Assembly (NCBI RefSeq): GCF_032118995.1
Contig: NC_092668.1
Span: forward strand, 7,171,501 to 7,235,500
Direction of reading: 5' to 3'
Length of the DNA stretch: 64,000 bases
DNA from: Asterias amurensis
Lineage: Eukaryota; Echinodermata; Asteroidea; Forcipulatida; Asteriidae
In this document: positions 55,017-64,000 of the stretch, one piece after another
Position numbering within the stretch: position 1 is the stretch's first letter
Layout: each line of letters starts with the position of its first letter
Made by a program: the position numbers and the translations under genes
The notes under the pieces: generated by a model
Told to the model about the DNA's origin: nothing
Seen by the model: the letters and a program-made list of their open reading frames with translations, nothing else
Database searches by the model: none

Positions 55017-58000
55017 CTGGTTTTTAAAGAGAGGATTCGATATTTTTATTGGTTTTAAATCTTTGGAACATCAATTCAAGAGTATATGAAAGGAAACCAT
55101 GCCTGGCGTAATCTTGGGGAAGGAGGCAAAGGGAGACTTTTGGGGACACTAGGAACAGATGCTCAAGTATCATCTTGGGAATGGTGGAGAAATTCTTGGG
55201 GAAACTTACGCCTGGTTTGAGAGAAAGGAGTTGATATCATTAATGGTTTGAAACTTTGAAAACAGCGAAGCGAAAGTTGGAAAATTAATTTTTCTTAAAT
55301 ATTCTGAAGACAATTGCAATTGGAAATAATGAAGCTCAGCTGGCTATGCTGACCTAATCCTGGGAAAGGAGGTAATTGAAGACTTTTGGAGACACTAGGT
55401 GGCAACCGACTTACCAGGTATGCAGAATACTTCGTTAACACTTTGTAAGTATGCGTTTGCAGTAAAACTTGGTGCGTAGTGCTCTAAATAATTTTGTCAT
55501 TTCTGGACCAGCAAGCACCTAGTTTAAAGGCTGAAAGGAACACGTTGCCTTGGTCTAACAAAAGCGTTTGAAACCGTTTGTTATAAAATGCATATGGTTG
55601 GAAAGATGTTTTAAAAGTAGAATTCAATGATCCACACAAATTTGCCTCGAAATTGCGTGGTTTTCCTTCTACTGTGTGAACTAACACGGTCGGCCATTTA
55701 TAGGAGTCAAAAATTTGACTCCCATAAATGGCCGGCCGTGTTAGTCGACGAGGTAAAGGGAAAACTGTGCAATTTCGAGGCATGTTTGTGTGGATCATTG
55801 TATTCTACTTTTTAAACATCTTTCCAACCATATCAATTTTATAACAAACGGTTACAAACGCTTTTCAAAGACCAACTCGACCGGTCCAAGGCAACTTGTT
55901 CCTTAAAGGCCGAGTCACACTGCATCGATAACGAAAACGATAACGATCACAACGCAAAAAGAAAGCATTGTATTGGTTGAATTGCTCCACGCAGAATAAG
56001 CACACGCTCATTCAACCAATAGAATGCATTCTCTTTGCGTCGTTATCGTTATCGCATGCGCAAAATATATTTGCAACGGAGTCTTTGTAAACCCTTGTCC
56101 TCTGAAGTTATTACATTCTCTATGGAAAGCTACTAAGGAAGACTGCAGCCAAGGCAAAAGTGCCATGACTGAGACACGAACACACATTCTGACAAAACCA
56201 GGGCCCAATTTCATAGAGCTGCTTAAGCTTAAGCACCAAATTTCGCTTAAAGATGCTATGTCAGGTTTTTTGCCGATTTGACCCAAAATTTTGATTTAAA
56301 ATTTAATAGGTATTTTGATGGGGGTTGAGAAAGTTACAAGCTTTCATTTGAGCCATTGCTCGAAAAAGTCCACCAATTATTAGAAGCAGTGAAATAAAGT
56401 GCTCAAAATTAGTTTTTGTCGGGATTCCGACAATATATCACGTGACCAATTCTTATGTGTTTTATAAGAAACGTTTTAAATTTTTGTCATGGTTCCTGAC
56501 CATTAAAAGTAAAAGTTAAACTTTTTTTTGTTAGAGCGAGTGATACTCTTTGAAATACCATTCACTCAAAAAAATCTATTTTTTAATGTTTGGGGCCAAA
56601 AATCCGACATAGCATCTTTAAGCAAAAAACTCCTTGCCTAGTAAAATCAAATTACCGGCCAAGACTCCACTCAATTGTTATGCTAAGTAAACAACAGCTA
56701 AATACCAGTCACAAGTAACGTGTATGGCATGAAATATTTGCCAGTAACATGTGTAAAATAGGCAAGCTATTTTCGTGCTTAAGCAAATGTTTTGCTTAAG
56801 CAGCTCTATGAACTTGGCCCAAGAGCATGAGCTCGACCCTCTTAACCCACAAAGCTTGTACTCTGTAGCTCAGAATATTTACGAGACCCAAATTGTTTTT
56901 ACAAGAACAGAATCAAAATGAGAAACCACTCATGGTACCTACCAATCTTTGATGGGAATATCATCTCGTCATCCAGCTGGTCTTGTACCCACGTCATTAA
57001 GTAATCAATATATTTAGGTGCTGAGCATTTGATGGGTTTCTTGACTGTTTGCCCATCAGCCCAATGGTACTCATATCTAAAGATGAAGAAATAATGTTGG
57101 GTAACAGTAACAAACATATCAATTGTTAACGTTTCCTCAAGTAACAACACTTTGCCTAAAATCAAACACAAAGCTATAGACCATGTGAACTTTGTTTAAT
57201 ATGTGACCTTGTAAATTCTTTGAGTATTCTGGCAGGCAAGATACTGCACAGGTCCTATGGGAGAGTTGATATTTTGTGTAATAATTTCCACATAAATCCA
57301 AGAATTATGAAAGTAAAAGCTGGACAAGTTTTAAGATGTGCCCCCTTTCATTATATCAAAAGTTGATAAGAATAAGACAGTGCAATCTCCATAAAATATT
57401 ATACACATAATGAATGTTTATGAGTGCAATGGTGCGAATATGTAAATGAGTTGAAAGATGGAATGTTCTATTCAACGAGGCGGAGCCGAGTTGAATAAAA
57501 CATTCCAGCTTTCAACGAATGACAAATTCGCACCATTGCATGAATGAAAAACATTCATTATTTGTTTTATATAACATCCAAGTAGATCTGTGTCATTTTG
57601 ATTGAAAGATACAACTTTAAAAACAAACAAAGCGTAGGCCTACCATATTTAATTGTGACATTACATTCGATTCTCTTTGGGTCGGCCTGTTGGATTCAAC
57701 AGTCACAATGTGCGTTCTGTACAGCTATGTTGAGACACGTAGAAGCCGAATGCTAGTAATTTTTACTAATATGCCTTGCAGTAACACTGCTGCGTTACCA
57801 AAGACACGCACACGCAGTGATGTTTTTACTCAGCTTTTTCGTTCCATCTGAAAAGTACTATTGCACGCTGGCAGCGTGCAATGGTACTTTTCGGATGGAA
57901 CAAAAAAGCACGGTGAGTGACTCAGCATGCAGCGGTACTTTCATTTGCTATCACGTGACGGACAATCCTCCAATCAAATGGCAAGGATCTGCTTGGGTGT

Positions 58001-59724
58001 TATATAAAAGATTTTATGTTTTCTTCCATTAGGCTGTGTACAAATCATGCCTGCAGGAAGTCCAGGCTTGGTGGCTCTTTTGTAAAGAAGTGATGTCACA
58101 GGTCACATCGTCTATACACATGAACATTTCATTTGTGTGTACACACAAGTCAACCATACTCACTTTGGACCAGCCGACATAACGGGGCATGATTCTGCTG
58201 TACAGAACTCTGTGATGGTACCGTAAAGCATGTTGATTTGATTGAAGAAGTCAACCGCTACAAGGAGATGTCAAGAAAAAGAAAAACTCATATTAAAACT
58301 GACATAAAAGTACTTCCAGGGGAAAAGATTGAAACTGTCAATTGTAAGATCTAACCAATTCATGCCATGAAACCCTCACTGTAAGTTTTATAAGTACATG
58401 TAAGTGCAAAATTATTTTACTCCTTCATATGAAGTGTGGACCTGAGAACAAGAGGTCCACATAATGTAGGGACTTGAAACACTCCGTGGACTTACATGGG
58501 TACACACATCCACACAGTGTTTTGTACAGTGTTGAAGAATATGGTTTTCCTTAAGTGTACAGACCAAAGGAGTGTCAACACTATATGAAGTGTGAACCTG
58601 AGCACAAAAGAGGTCCCCATAATGTAGGGACTTTAAACACTCTGTGGACTTACAAAAAACAACACCGTGTTTTTGTACGGTGTTAGAGAATAGGATTTTC
58701 CTTATAGGAACATTACAGAATTGGTTTGGCTAGCCAAAACGTTATTGTCAGTGTAAGCACTTTATGTAATCCACCATATACATAAACTGACAAACCTGTA
58801 GCAGTTTGAGATTGATCGGCCATCTGGGTCACAAGAAAATAGTGACAAAAACTATTACAAATTTTGCATTGCATCGATGCCAAAACAACAATGAATAAAA
58901 CGCTCACTGAGCGATAAACTCCCCAAACACGAAGTTAGATTATTTATTTATTATCAAATACCACATTTCAAGGGATGTATGTTTTCTACTATTGTCATCA
59001 TTAGACCGTGCAAGTTTTATGTAAATCTGTGATCAATTTTTTTTTCTCACCAATTCTGTAATGTTCCTTTAAGTGTACAGAGCAATGAAATGCCCACAGA
59101 GTGACTGCAGCACAGAGCTAGCTGGGTGTGTGGATTTGTGTAAGTCCACATTGTGTTTCAATTCACGTCCCTACACTGTGTGGACCTCTTTGGTTCACAG
59201 GTCCACACTTTGTCAAGCCTTACAACACAAACAGTAATCCAGTGAAAGTTTTGGTCCAGTGAAAGTTGAGTTCTGCAATGGCCGTTCTAAGTGAAAAAAT
59301 GTTGATCTTTCGGCACAATAGACCGTATCGAATAACCCCTTTGCTGCTATGAAAGTTGCCATCTTGTAGGTCAAACCGTATGCGCGTCTACACGCGTACA
59401 TCAAAGAAACAAGCAGCTCGCAGGTTTGATTTCTTCAGCACAAGCACGCACACCCACACGCACACGCTCGCAGACGCCATCTTGTAGGGCAAATATTTGA
59501 ATGGTGACGTCATATATTCAATATGGTCTATAATGCCACTGTCTGCAGGATACTTACTATTAACAGCGACCCATTCATTTTGGTCTTCACCATCTGGTAG
59601 GACTACTGCCAGTCTAAGGTTACCACTGCCTAGTGTGGCTTCTGCATGTTTCATCAACTCATACTGATGTGTTCCTTCTGGAATGTTCTTTTTGGGTTTG
59701 AAAGTCTTCGTCGACCGACTCCCA
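54778..59724 (-). CDS. MOB1-like: MOB1 kinase activator, four exons including the C-terminus; first coding exon not found
   Basis: MOB1 binds and activates NDR/LATS kinases in the Hippo and mitotic-exit pathways. Exons in transcript order: 59724-59558, 58257-58164, 57076-56943 and 55016-54778. All junctions are GT-AG and the frame is continuous for 210 residues, matching human MOB1A/B from SRSSKTFKPKK to the end. Only the MSFLF-type start is missing. Zinc ligands are present: two Cys in FCTAESCP (spacing four) and the His pair in [16 protein letters not shown] and [20 protein letters not shown] are nearly invariant in the family. The C-terminus ends [10 protein letters not shown] and differs from the human tail ELIEKLGSKDR. 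A partial second copy of the last exon lies just upstream (55024-55211). Confidence 0.95.
55024..55211 (-). pseudogene. partial tandem copy of the MOB1 last exon (pseudo-exon or alternative end)
   Basis: The acceptor ACCAG and first codons ([10 protein letters not shown]) are duplicated almost exactly. The sequence then drifts ([10 protein letters not shown] and on). The frame stays open for 61 codons to TAA at 55026-55024, just inside the acceptor region of the true last exon. The duplicated block continues into intron: 55084-55150 resembles 55335-55400. If spliced in, it would give a MOB1 lacking its zinc-binding His residues. Confidence 0.7.
55534..55906. mobile_element. foldback element, family D copy 2
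   Basis: It matches 19791-20182 over its length: GAAAGGAACACGTTGCCTTGG at the left, GTCCAAGGCAACTTGTTCC at the right, centre TCAAAAATTTGA. TTAA closes its right side and opens the next element. It lies in the last MOB1 intron. Confidence 0.9.
55903..56055. mobile_element. foldback MITE, family E copy 2
   Basis: TTAAAGGCCGAGTCACACTG opens it. CATCGATAACGAAAACG faces CGTTATCGTTATCGCATG, and TATTGGTTGAATTG faces CATTCAACCAATAG, as in 427-625. The outer right end is lost. Confidence 0.75.
56201..56820. mobile_element. family F-type foldback MITE interrupted by another element
   Basis: GGGCCCAATTTCATAGAGCT at the left faces AGCTCTATGAACTTGGCCC at the right. GCTTAAGC motifs occur on both arms. 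The interior is split by the TTAA element at 56247-56621. Confidence 0.8.
56247..56621. mobile_element. TTAA MITE with AAAGATGCTATGTC ends, nested
   Basis: TTAAAGATGCTATGTC and GACATAGCATCTTTAA are exact inverted ends. TTAA is the target on both sides. No copy of it elsewhere in the window was seen. Confidence 0.85.
56943..57076 (-). CDS. MOB1-like: MOB1 exon with YEYHWADG
   Basis: Encodes (K)[19 protein letters not shown], then [25 protein letters not shown] and a split Gly. Acceptor CTTTAG, donor GTAGGT. Confidence 0.97.
57410..57561. repeat. foldback element with AATGAATGTTT ends
   Basis: AATGAATGTTTATGAGTGCA and TGCATGAATGAAAAACATTC face each other. GCAATGGTGCGAAT pairs with ATTCGCACCATTGC, and GGAATGTTCTATTCAAC with GTTGAATAAAACATTCC around GAGGCGGAGCCGA. 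Confidence 0.75.
57834..57908. repeat. near-perfect 75-bp hairpin
   Basis: CTTTTTCGTTCCATCTGAAA pairs with the mirrored TTTCGGATGGAACAAAAAAG, and AGTACTATTGCACGCTG with CAGCGTGCAATGGTACT. There is almost no loop. It is intronic in MOB1. Confidence 0.85.
58164..58257 (-). CDS. MOB1-like: MOB1 exon with the Cys zinc ligands
   Basis: Encodes [20 protein letters not shown], then [10 protein letters not shown] with split Thr and Lys codons at its ends. Acceptor TTGTAG, donor GTGAGT. Confidence 0.97.
58434..59215. repeat. duplicated GTGTGGACCTG block with an inverted third part
   Basis: A block with GAGGTCCACATAATGTAGGG and CACTCCGTGGACTTACA (from 58434) is repeated with changes from about 58586. 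A reversed version (GTCCCTACACTGTGTGGACC) ends at 59215. The second block is interrupted by the TTAA element at 58702-59072. Confidence 0.75.
58702..59072. mobile_element. TTAA MITE family G with a sister empty site nearby
   Basis: AGGAACATTACAGAATTGGT and ACCAATTCTGTAATGTTCCT are exact inverted ends. TTAT lies on the left and TTAA on the right. The neighbouring repeat at 58542-58570 shows the uninterrupted site, GGTTTTCCTTAAGTGTACAG. Confidence 0.9.
59319..59532. mobile_element. MITE family N, copy 2, beside a splice donor
   Basis: Ends TAGACCGTATCGAATAACCC and ATTCAATATGGTCTA are inverted; the interior matches 53845-54053. Its right end is about 25 nt from the MOB1 donor at 59557. Confidence 0.8.
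59558..59724 (-). CDS. MOB1-like: MOB1 first exon in this window
   Basis: Encodes [40 protein letters not shown], then [15 protein letters not shown] and the first base of Thr. Acceptor CTACAG with one leading base, so the upstream exon must end with two bases of a codon. Donor GTAAGT. Confidence 0.96.
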
Positions 59725-60224
59725 CTGTAGTAGAGAGTAAGAGAATAAAAAGGACAGGTTTTATGATAAGTCAACAAGTGGAAAAGGTGTTGTTTGTAGT
59801 AGGGTAGTAAACTGGGTTGTTGTACAGTGGTTTGTGCATAAAGCAATTGATGTATGTAAAAATGCTTGCCATTCAAGCAGGCAATTTAACGTTACATCTT
59901 CATGCCTTTGCTATTCAAGCACGCCTTTTACCATCACCTGAGGCAATTTATGACAACCAGTTCCAACCAATCTGAAAGAATAACGAACAGTCGAAAAATC
60001 ACATCCAATCAAAAGGTGATCACACTCTACCCTTCTTCCCAGAATGTGATCATAAACTTGGGTACCTCTACATGTAGCTACCTGCCAAGCTTGGGATGTG
60101 TAGCGGGCCTGGAATTTCATCTTTAGAAGAGCAAGGCCATTTTCAATTTGAAAAGGGCAACCATTAAAAATCAATGGGAAACTTTGGGTCAATGCAAAGA
60201 CCAATGCAAATTAAAGCCTTAATG

Positions 60225-60300
60225 TACTCTAGTGGGTATGCATGTATGACATCTGTTCAAGATTGGCAAAGTTTGTGGGTTCGATTCCCACCCGAGTAAT
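60225..60300 (+). repeat. tRNA-like repeat (ACTCTAGTGGGTATGC head)
   Basis: TACTC at the left pairs with GAGTA at the right, and TGTGGGTTCGATTCCCACCC forms a perfect T arm. The D and anticodon regions do not fold well. It differs from the Leu- and Asn-like copies elsewhere. Confidence 0.45.
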
Positions 60301-60694
60301 ATATGCTTTAGGATTTATTTCACAGGACTCGGTGCAAGAGTGCATCATACATCAGTGACAGTATCTAATGTAAAACACCAATAACACACGTATGCACAAT
60401 TTACAGTTAAAAGTACATTACCCTCTAAAGCACATAGGCATGTGACAAGTTCTAGCAGTTAATCTAAATCTATGTTTTGTTTGTTTGTGTACAAACAAAA
60501 AATGATTAAAACTCAGGGTTGAAGGTCAATTATTAGTATTTAGGTTGTGTTTTCAACCAGCAAAGTTTCGGATATTGCATGATTCAAAAATATTTTGTTT
60601 ACTAATTTTTCAAAAAGAATTATTTTCCACCATGACAATCTTAACATCATGTTTGTAATCCATACACATTGTAATCACAATGATGTGCACAACC

Positions 60695-61078
60695 TTTATA
60701 AATACCGCTGGTAATTTTTTCAAAAAACTAATGACCATAAAAAAACTTACTCTTTGAGAGCTATTAATATTTAAAACATTGTAAGAAACGACCCCCTTCG
60801 AAGATTTGTAGTTATAGAAAACAAGAAGTGTTCCCAGCCAAATATTTGAAATTGAGTTCTAAGGCTTCAGGGCATGAAGCCTTTCATAGGCATCTGAAGC
60901 AACACATTTTCACAGAAGAGTTTTTTTCTTTCATTATTCTTTTGCAACTTTGATGAAAAATTTAGCCCAAATTTTTACAGGTTTGTTATTTCGCATGTAT
61001 GTTGAAATACACAAAGTTCACCTAGTAAGGATACTGGTCTTTACAATTACCAAAAGTATACATGTACCTTGCCTTTAA
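60695..61078. mobile_element. family A MITE, diverged, first of a back-to-back pair
   Basis: The left end (TACCGCTGGTAATTTTTTC) is degraded. AACATTGTAAGAAACGACC, GGCATGAAGCCTTTCATAGG and CATGTACCTTGCCTTTAA follow the family order. TTAA at 61075-61078 is shared with the next copy. Confidence 0.7.
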
Positions 61079-61451
61079 AGGCACTGGACACGTTTGGTAA
61101 TTACTCAATATGTATGTTACTATTACATGTTGCATTTCAGAAGTAACTTGATAGCAAGCAACAGAGAGTAGTTGATAGTATAAAAGGTTTTTAGAAACGA
61201 CTTCCTTTAAAGTAATGTATGTAGTTTTTGAGAAAGAGGTAACTTCTCACTAAGTTTGAATTTGAGGAAGACTTCAAGCCTAAAGCCTTTCTCATGCGTC
61301 TGAAAGCACACTGATTTTGCGCAACAAGGGTGTATTTTCTTTCACTTTTTTCTTGCAACTTCAATGACCAATAAGCCCAAACTGCCTATATTGGAGTACG
61401 TCAGTACGACCCTGGTCTTTGACAATTACCAAAAGTATACCCTGCCTTTAA
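61075..61451. mobile_element. family A MITE, second of the pair
   Basis: It runs from TTAAAGGCACTGGACACGTT to AAAGTATACCCTGCCTTTAA, with GAGTAGTTGATAGTATAAAA and TTTGAGAAAGAGGTAACTTC inside. Confidence 0.85.
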
Positions 61452-62683
61452 AGGTGAGAGAAGTTCATGAAATCAAAACTCTTTTGTAAGCTTAAAATAC
61501 CAACAGGTGACCTGTATTGATTGCTTTCAGGGTATTCTAGTATTGGTTTGTGATCTTGACCCTCCAAGGGAGGTCCAATTGGTGGTAATTCAACCTGTCA
61601 TTAGGAAGAAAGGTACTAGAGGCAAAGTCAATGTCATTAGAGTTTTAATTGGCATTTCTACATCTTAATTATTTCCATAGGTAGGCGCAAGAGTTGAGTT
61701 AATGTAGGACAGTTTCCTATTGTGTAGGATGTGGTCTGAATAGTATCAACAAAAAATCCTATATAAAGATAAGACAAAAAACTTGCCTACCCATAGATTC
61801 AAACAGTACAGACAAAAACACACAAATTTAGACGATAAACAAACTGACAGATTGAACCCATAAAAAGAAAGAATGAATACATGTACCAGAAGAATACAGA
61901 GGGAAGAAAACACTCAGGGTAGCTAGACCAATTTTAGTGATGGGCTGCAATTATTTGTTTTTGCCGAAATCCACGACGACGGCGAGTGGATGAACACAAT
62001 TATTTATGTTCAATTATGGGACCATCATTGCTGAAAAGCAAGCTTCAGGCATGATGCTAGGTTTCCAAACTGTTCATATTGCGGAGGCCTTTTGACTAGG
62101 TGTTCTTTCTCTGTGTCACTTGATACTCCTTTTATAAGCTGTGTCTCAGATCAATGCACAGTGAAAAATATTTTGATTTGTTCTAGGGGAAATCTGTGCT
62201 GGGCGGCACAATGTATTTTGCTCAGAGTGCTGAGCAAGCCTGCCCAGCACCGCCCACGATGGCTACAACACTGAATGCACTACCTTCTCAACTTTTCACA
62301 AAGCAATCATGATTTAGTGCTTTGTCATGGGGCACAGGTGTCATGACTTGGATTCGAACCCACACTCATTCAAACCACAAATTCAAATACTTTGCAAGGG
62401 CTTGAAATAAGCACAGAACCACTGGCCAGACTCTTAGCACTAGGCCAGTGCTCCTGGTAAACCCAAGACCAAAAAAAGTCTTAATAATTTTGAAGATTTG
62501 GATCAACACTTTTGGTGTTGTCAAAGACCAGTATCCTCATTCGGTGTTTCATATAAGTTCAGCCATTATTCAGCCACCATTATTTCCTTTCCTTTTTTCC
62601 CGCTTTTTATCGTGGATGGTCTGTTGAAATAAGCACTTAGCTATCCCTATGGGATATTATGCTTGTTTTTCACGGGGCACTCC

Positions 62684-63056
62684 TTAAAGCCATTATACAC
62701 TTTCGGTAAACAGTATTGGCCAAGTCCCACACTTCGTGTATCACAACTTATATATAAAATAACAATCCTGTGGAAATTTAGGCTCAATCGGACATCGGAG
62801 TCGGGAGAAAATAACGGGAAAACCCACTCCTGTTTTCGCGCGTTTCGCCGTGTCATGACATGTGTTTATAACAAATCCGTAATTCTCGTTAACGAGAATT
62901 TATATTGTTTTACCGTTTTTTCAAAAAGTAAAGCATTTCATGGACTAATATTTCAAGAGAAGTCTGTCACCATTACCTTCTGTAAACCCTGTAAATTATT
63001 TGTAAATCTGTGAATTTTTTTTTTTTTTCTGTACCGAAAGGGTCCAATGGCTTTAA
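62684..63056. mobile_element. TTAA MITE family B, copy 2 (inverted)
   Basis: The left end TTAAAGCCATTATACACTTT and right end AAAGGGTCCAATGGCTTTAA are inverted. The interior is the reverse of 30826-31198, with AATTCTCGTTAACGAGAATT at its centre. Confidence 0.9.
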
Positions 63057-64000
63057 ACAAAATTTTTTTTAAAGCATACAAAAACAAAGAGAAATGTTTT
63101 AGGTCTGGTAAAAAAAGTGTTTGTGGTCAAATGAACATTCTAAAGTACTGTAGTGTTTATGTCTAATGTAGGGTTCTTGTAATTTGAGCCCAGTGTACGC
63201 ACACAATTTATATAAATAGCGTGGTTCTTTTAGGAATGGTTTTGTGTCTGTGCTGTCTCCTGCTGAGTTTAAAATGTCATGACGTCTCAATCTTTTACAC
63301 TCATTGGTTACTTTTGTAAACCACCTATATATAACATGAAACCTCAACATATTTGAGCCTAAAAATACAAATTGTATGTACTTTTAAATTGTTCATTTTT
63401 CTTTTGTTTACTATCTTGAATTGTAAAAGATATTTCTTGCCCAGAAAAAAAGTCTGACTTAAAAATATATGGCCTAAAAGGCATGTGGTCTAGTCCAGTA
63501 TTTCTTGCAATTAAATCATTATTTCTGTATGCCATGAAGGACTCAAATTTGGCTGGTATATGAGCCCAACAAACCAGAATTCATTGTACGAGCTTAACAC
63601 TGCTGGACTTGTGCAATCATGAGTTTACTGGTCTTATTACTAAAATATGTGGCCCACAGTCAATTTAGAGCCTGTTAACAAAAAGCAGCAGGCAAAACTT
63701 CACAACAAAATCAAGCAATTGTGCAAACTGTCCCTTTAAGAGAGGAGTAGGGAACTGGATGAAAGGCTTCTCATCATGGGATAATATTGCAAGGTATAAA
63801 GGTTAGGAGTGGCCAGGTACACAATGTACAATAGTCTCCTCTTTTCCTTTTTCTTTTATTAGTAGAACCATGGAGGTAGCAATTTGGTAGATCCATGTGG
63901 ACTATGCAATCCATGAGTTCGGCCAGAGTAGTGTCAACTACAATATATGATTAGATGATTGGGGTGAATACACTGACAGCCATCATGTATGACAGCATTG
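63057..64000. other. no gene seen at the right edge
   Basis: AT-rich sequence, probably still inside MOB1 intron 1. I looked on the minus strand from 59725 to 64000 for an MSFLF-type start followed by a donor and did not find one. Confidence 0.4.

Noticed and set aside
59725..64000. MOB1 first coding exon
   Set aside because: I looked for an MSFLF-like start followed by a suitable donor on the minus strand and found none.

Overview
This is an AT-rich eukaryotic window with spliced genes, long introns and a very dense load of short inverted-repeat transposons. Three genes can be rebuilt exon by exon. The proteins fit an invertebrate deuterostome. The style of the repeats suggests an echinoderm, most likely a sea star; that is an inference from general recognition, not a database result.

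Layout: (1) 1-12.5 kb is mostly repeats and intergenic DNA. It holds a possible first exon on the minus strand at the left edge, a tRNA-like copy near 0.7 kb, a TTAA-bounded 4.5-kb interval (4107-8614), and the probable 3' untranslated region of the next gene. (2) 12552-32051, minus strand: a complete S-adenosylmethionine synthetase (MAT2A/MAT1A type), nine coding exons, 385 residues. Its 7.7-kb intron 1 contains a near-identical 625-bp unit repeated three times. (3) 32788-42704, plus strand: a complete UBX-domain protein of the UBXN8 (REP8) type, eight exons, 290 residues. It lies head-to-head with the synthetase, with 736 bp between the start codons. (4) 42.7-54.7 kb is intergenic or untranslated sequence with a minisatellite, foldback elements and SINE remnants. 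(5) 54778-59724, minus strand: MOB1 kinase activator, four exons including the stop codon. The short first coding exon was not found and probably lies beyond 64000.

The genes are unrelated in function: methyl-donor synthesis, an ER-membrane p97 adaptor and a Hippo/NDR kinase co-activator. No pathway-level cluster is seen. The striking part of the window is its repeats. Several unrelated families of small inverted-repeat elements are flanked by TTAA and begin with AAAG or AAAGG, some pairs share a single TTAA, and one element sits beside its own empty site. Other notable points are a partial tandem duplication of the last MOB1 exon that keeps its splice acceptor and a 61-codon open frame, and foldback elements within about 25 nt of two 5' splice sites. 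I saw no CRISPR array, operon or cluster that looks like a new multi-gene system.
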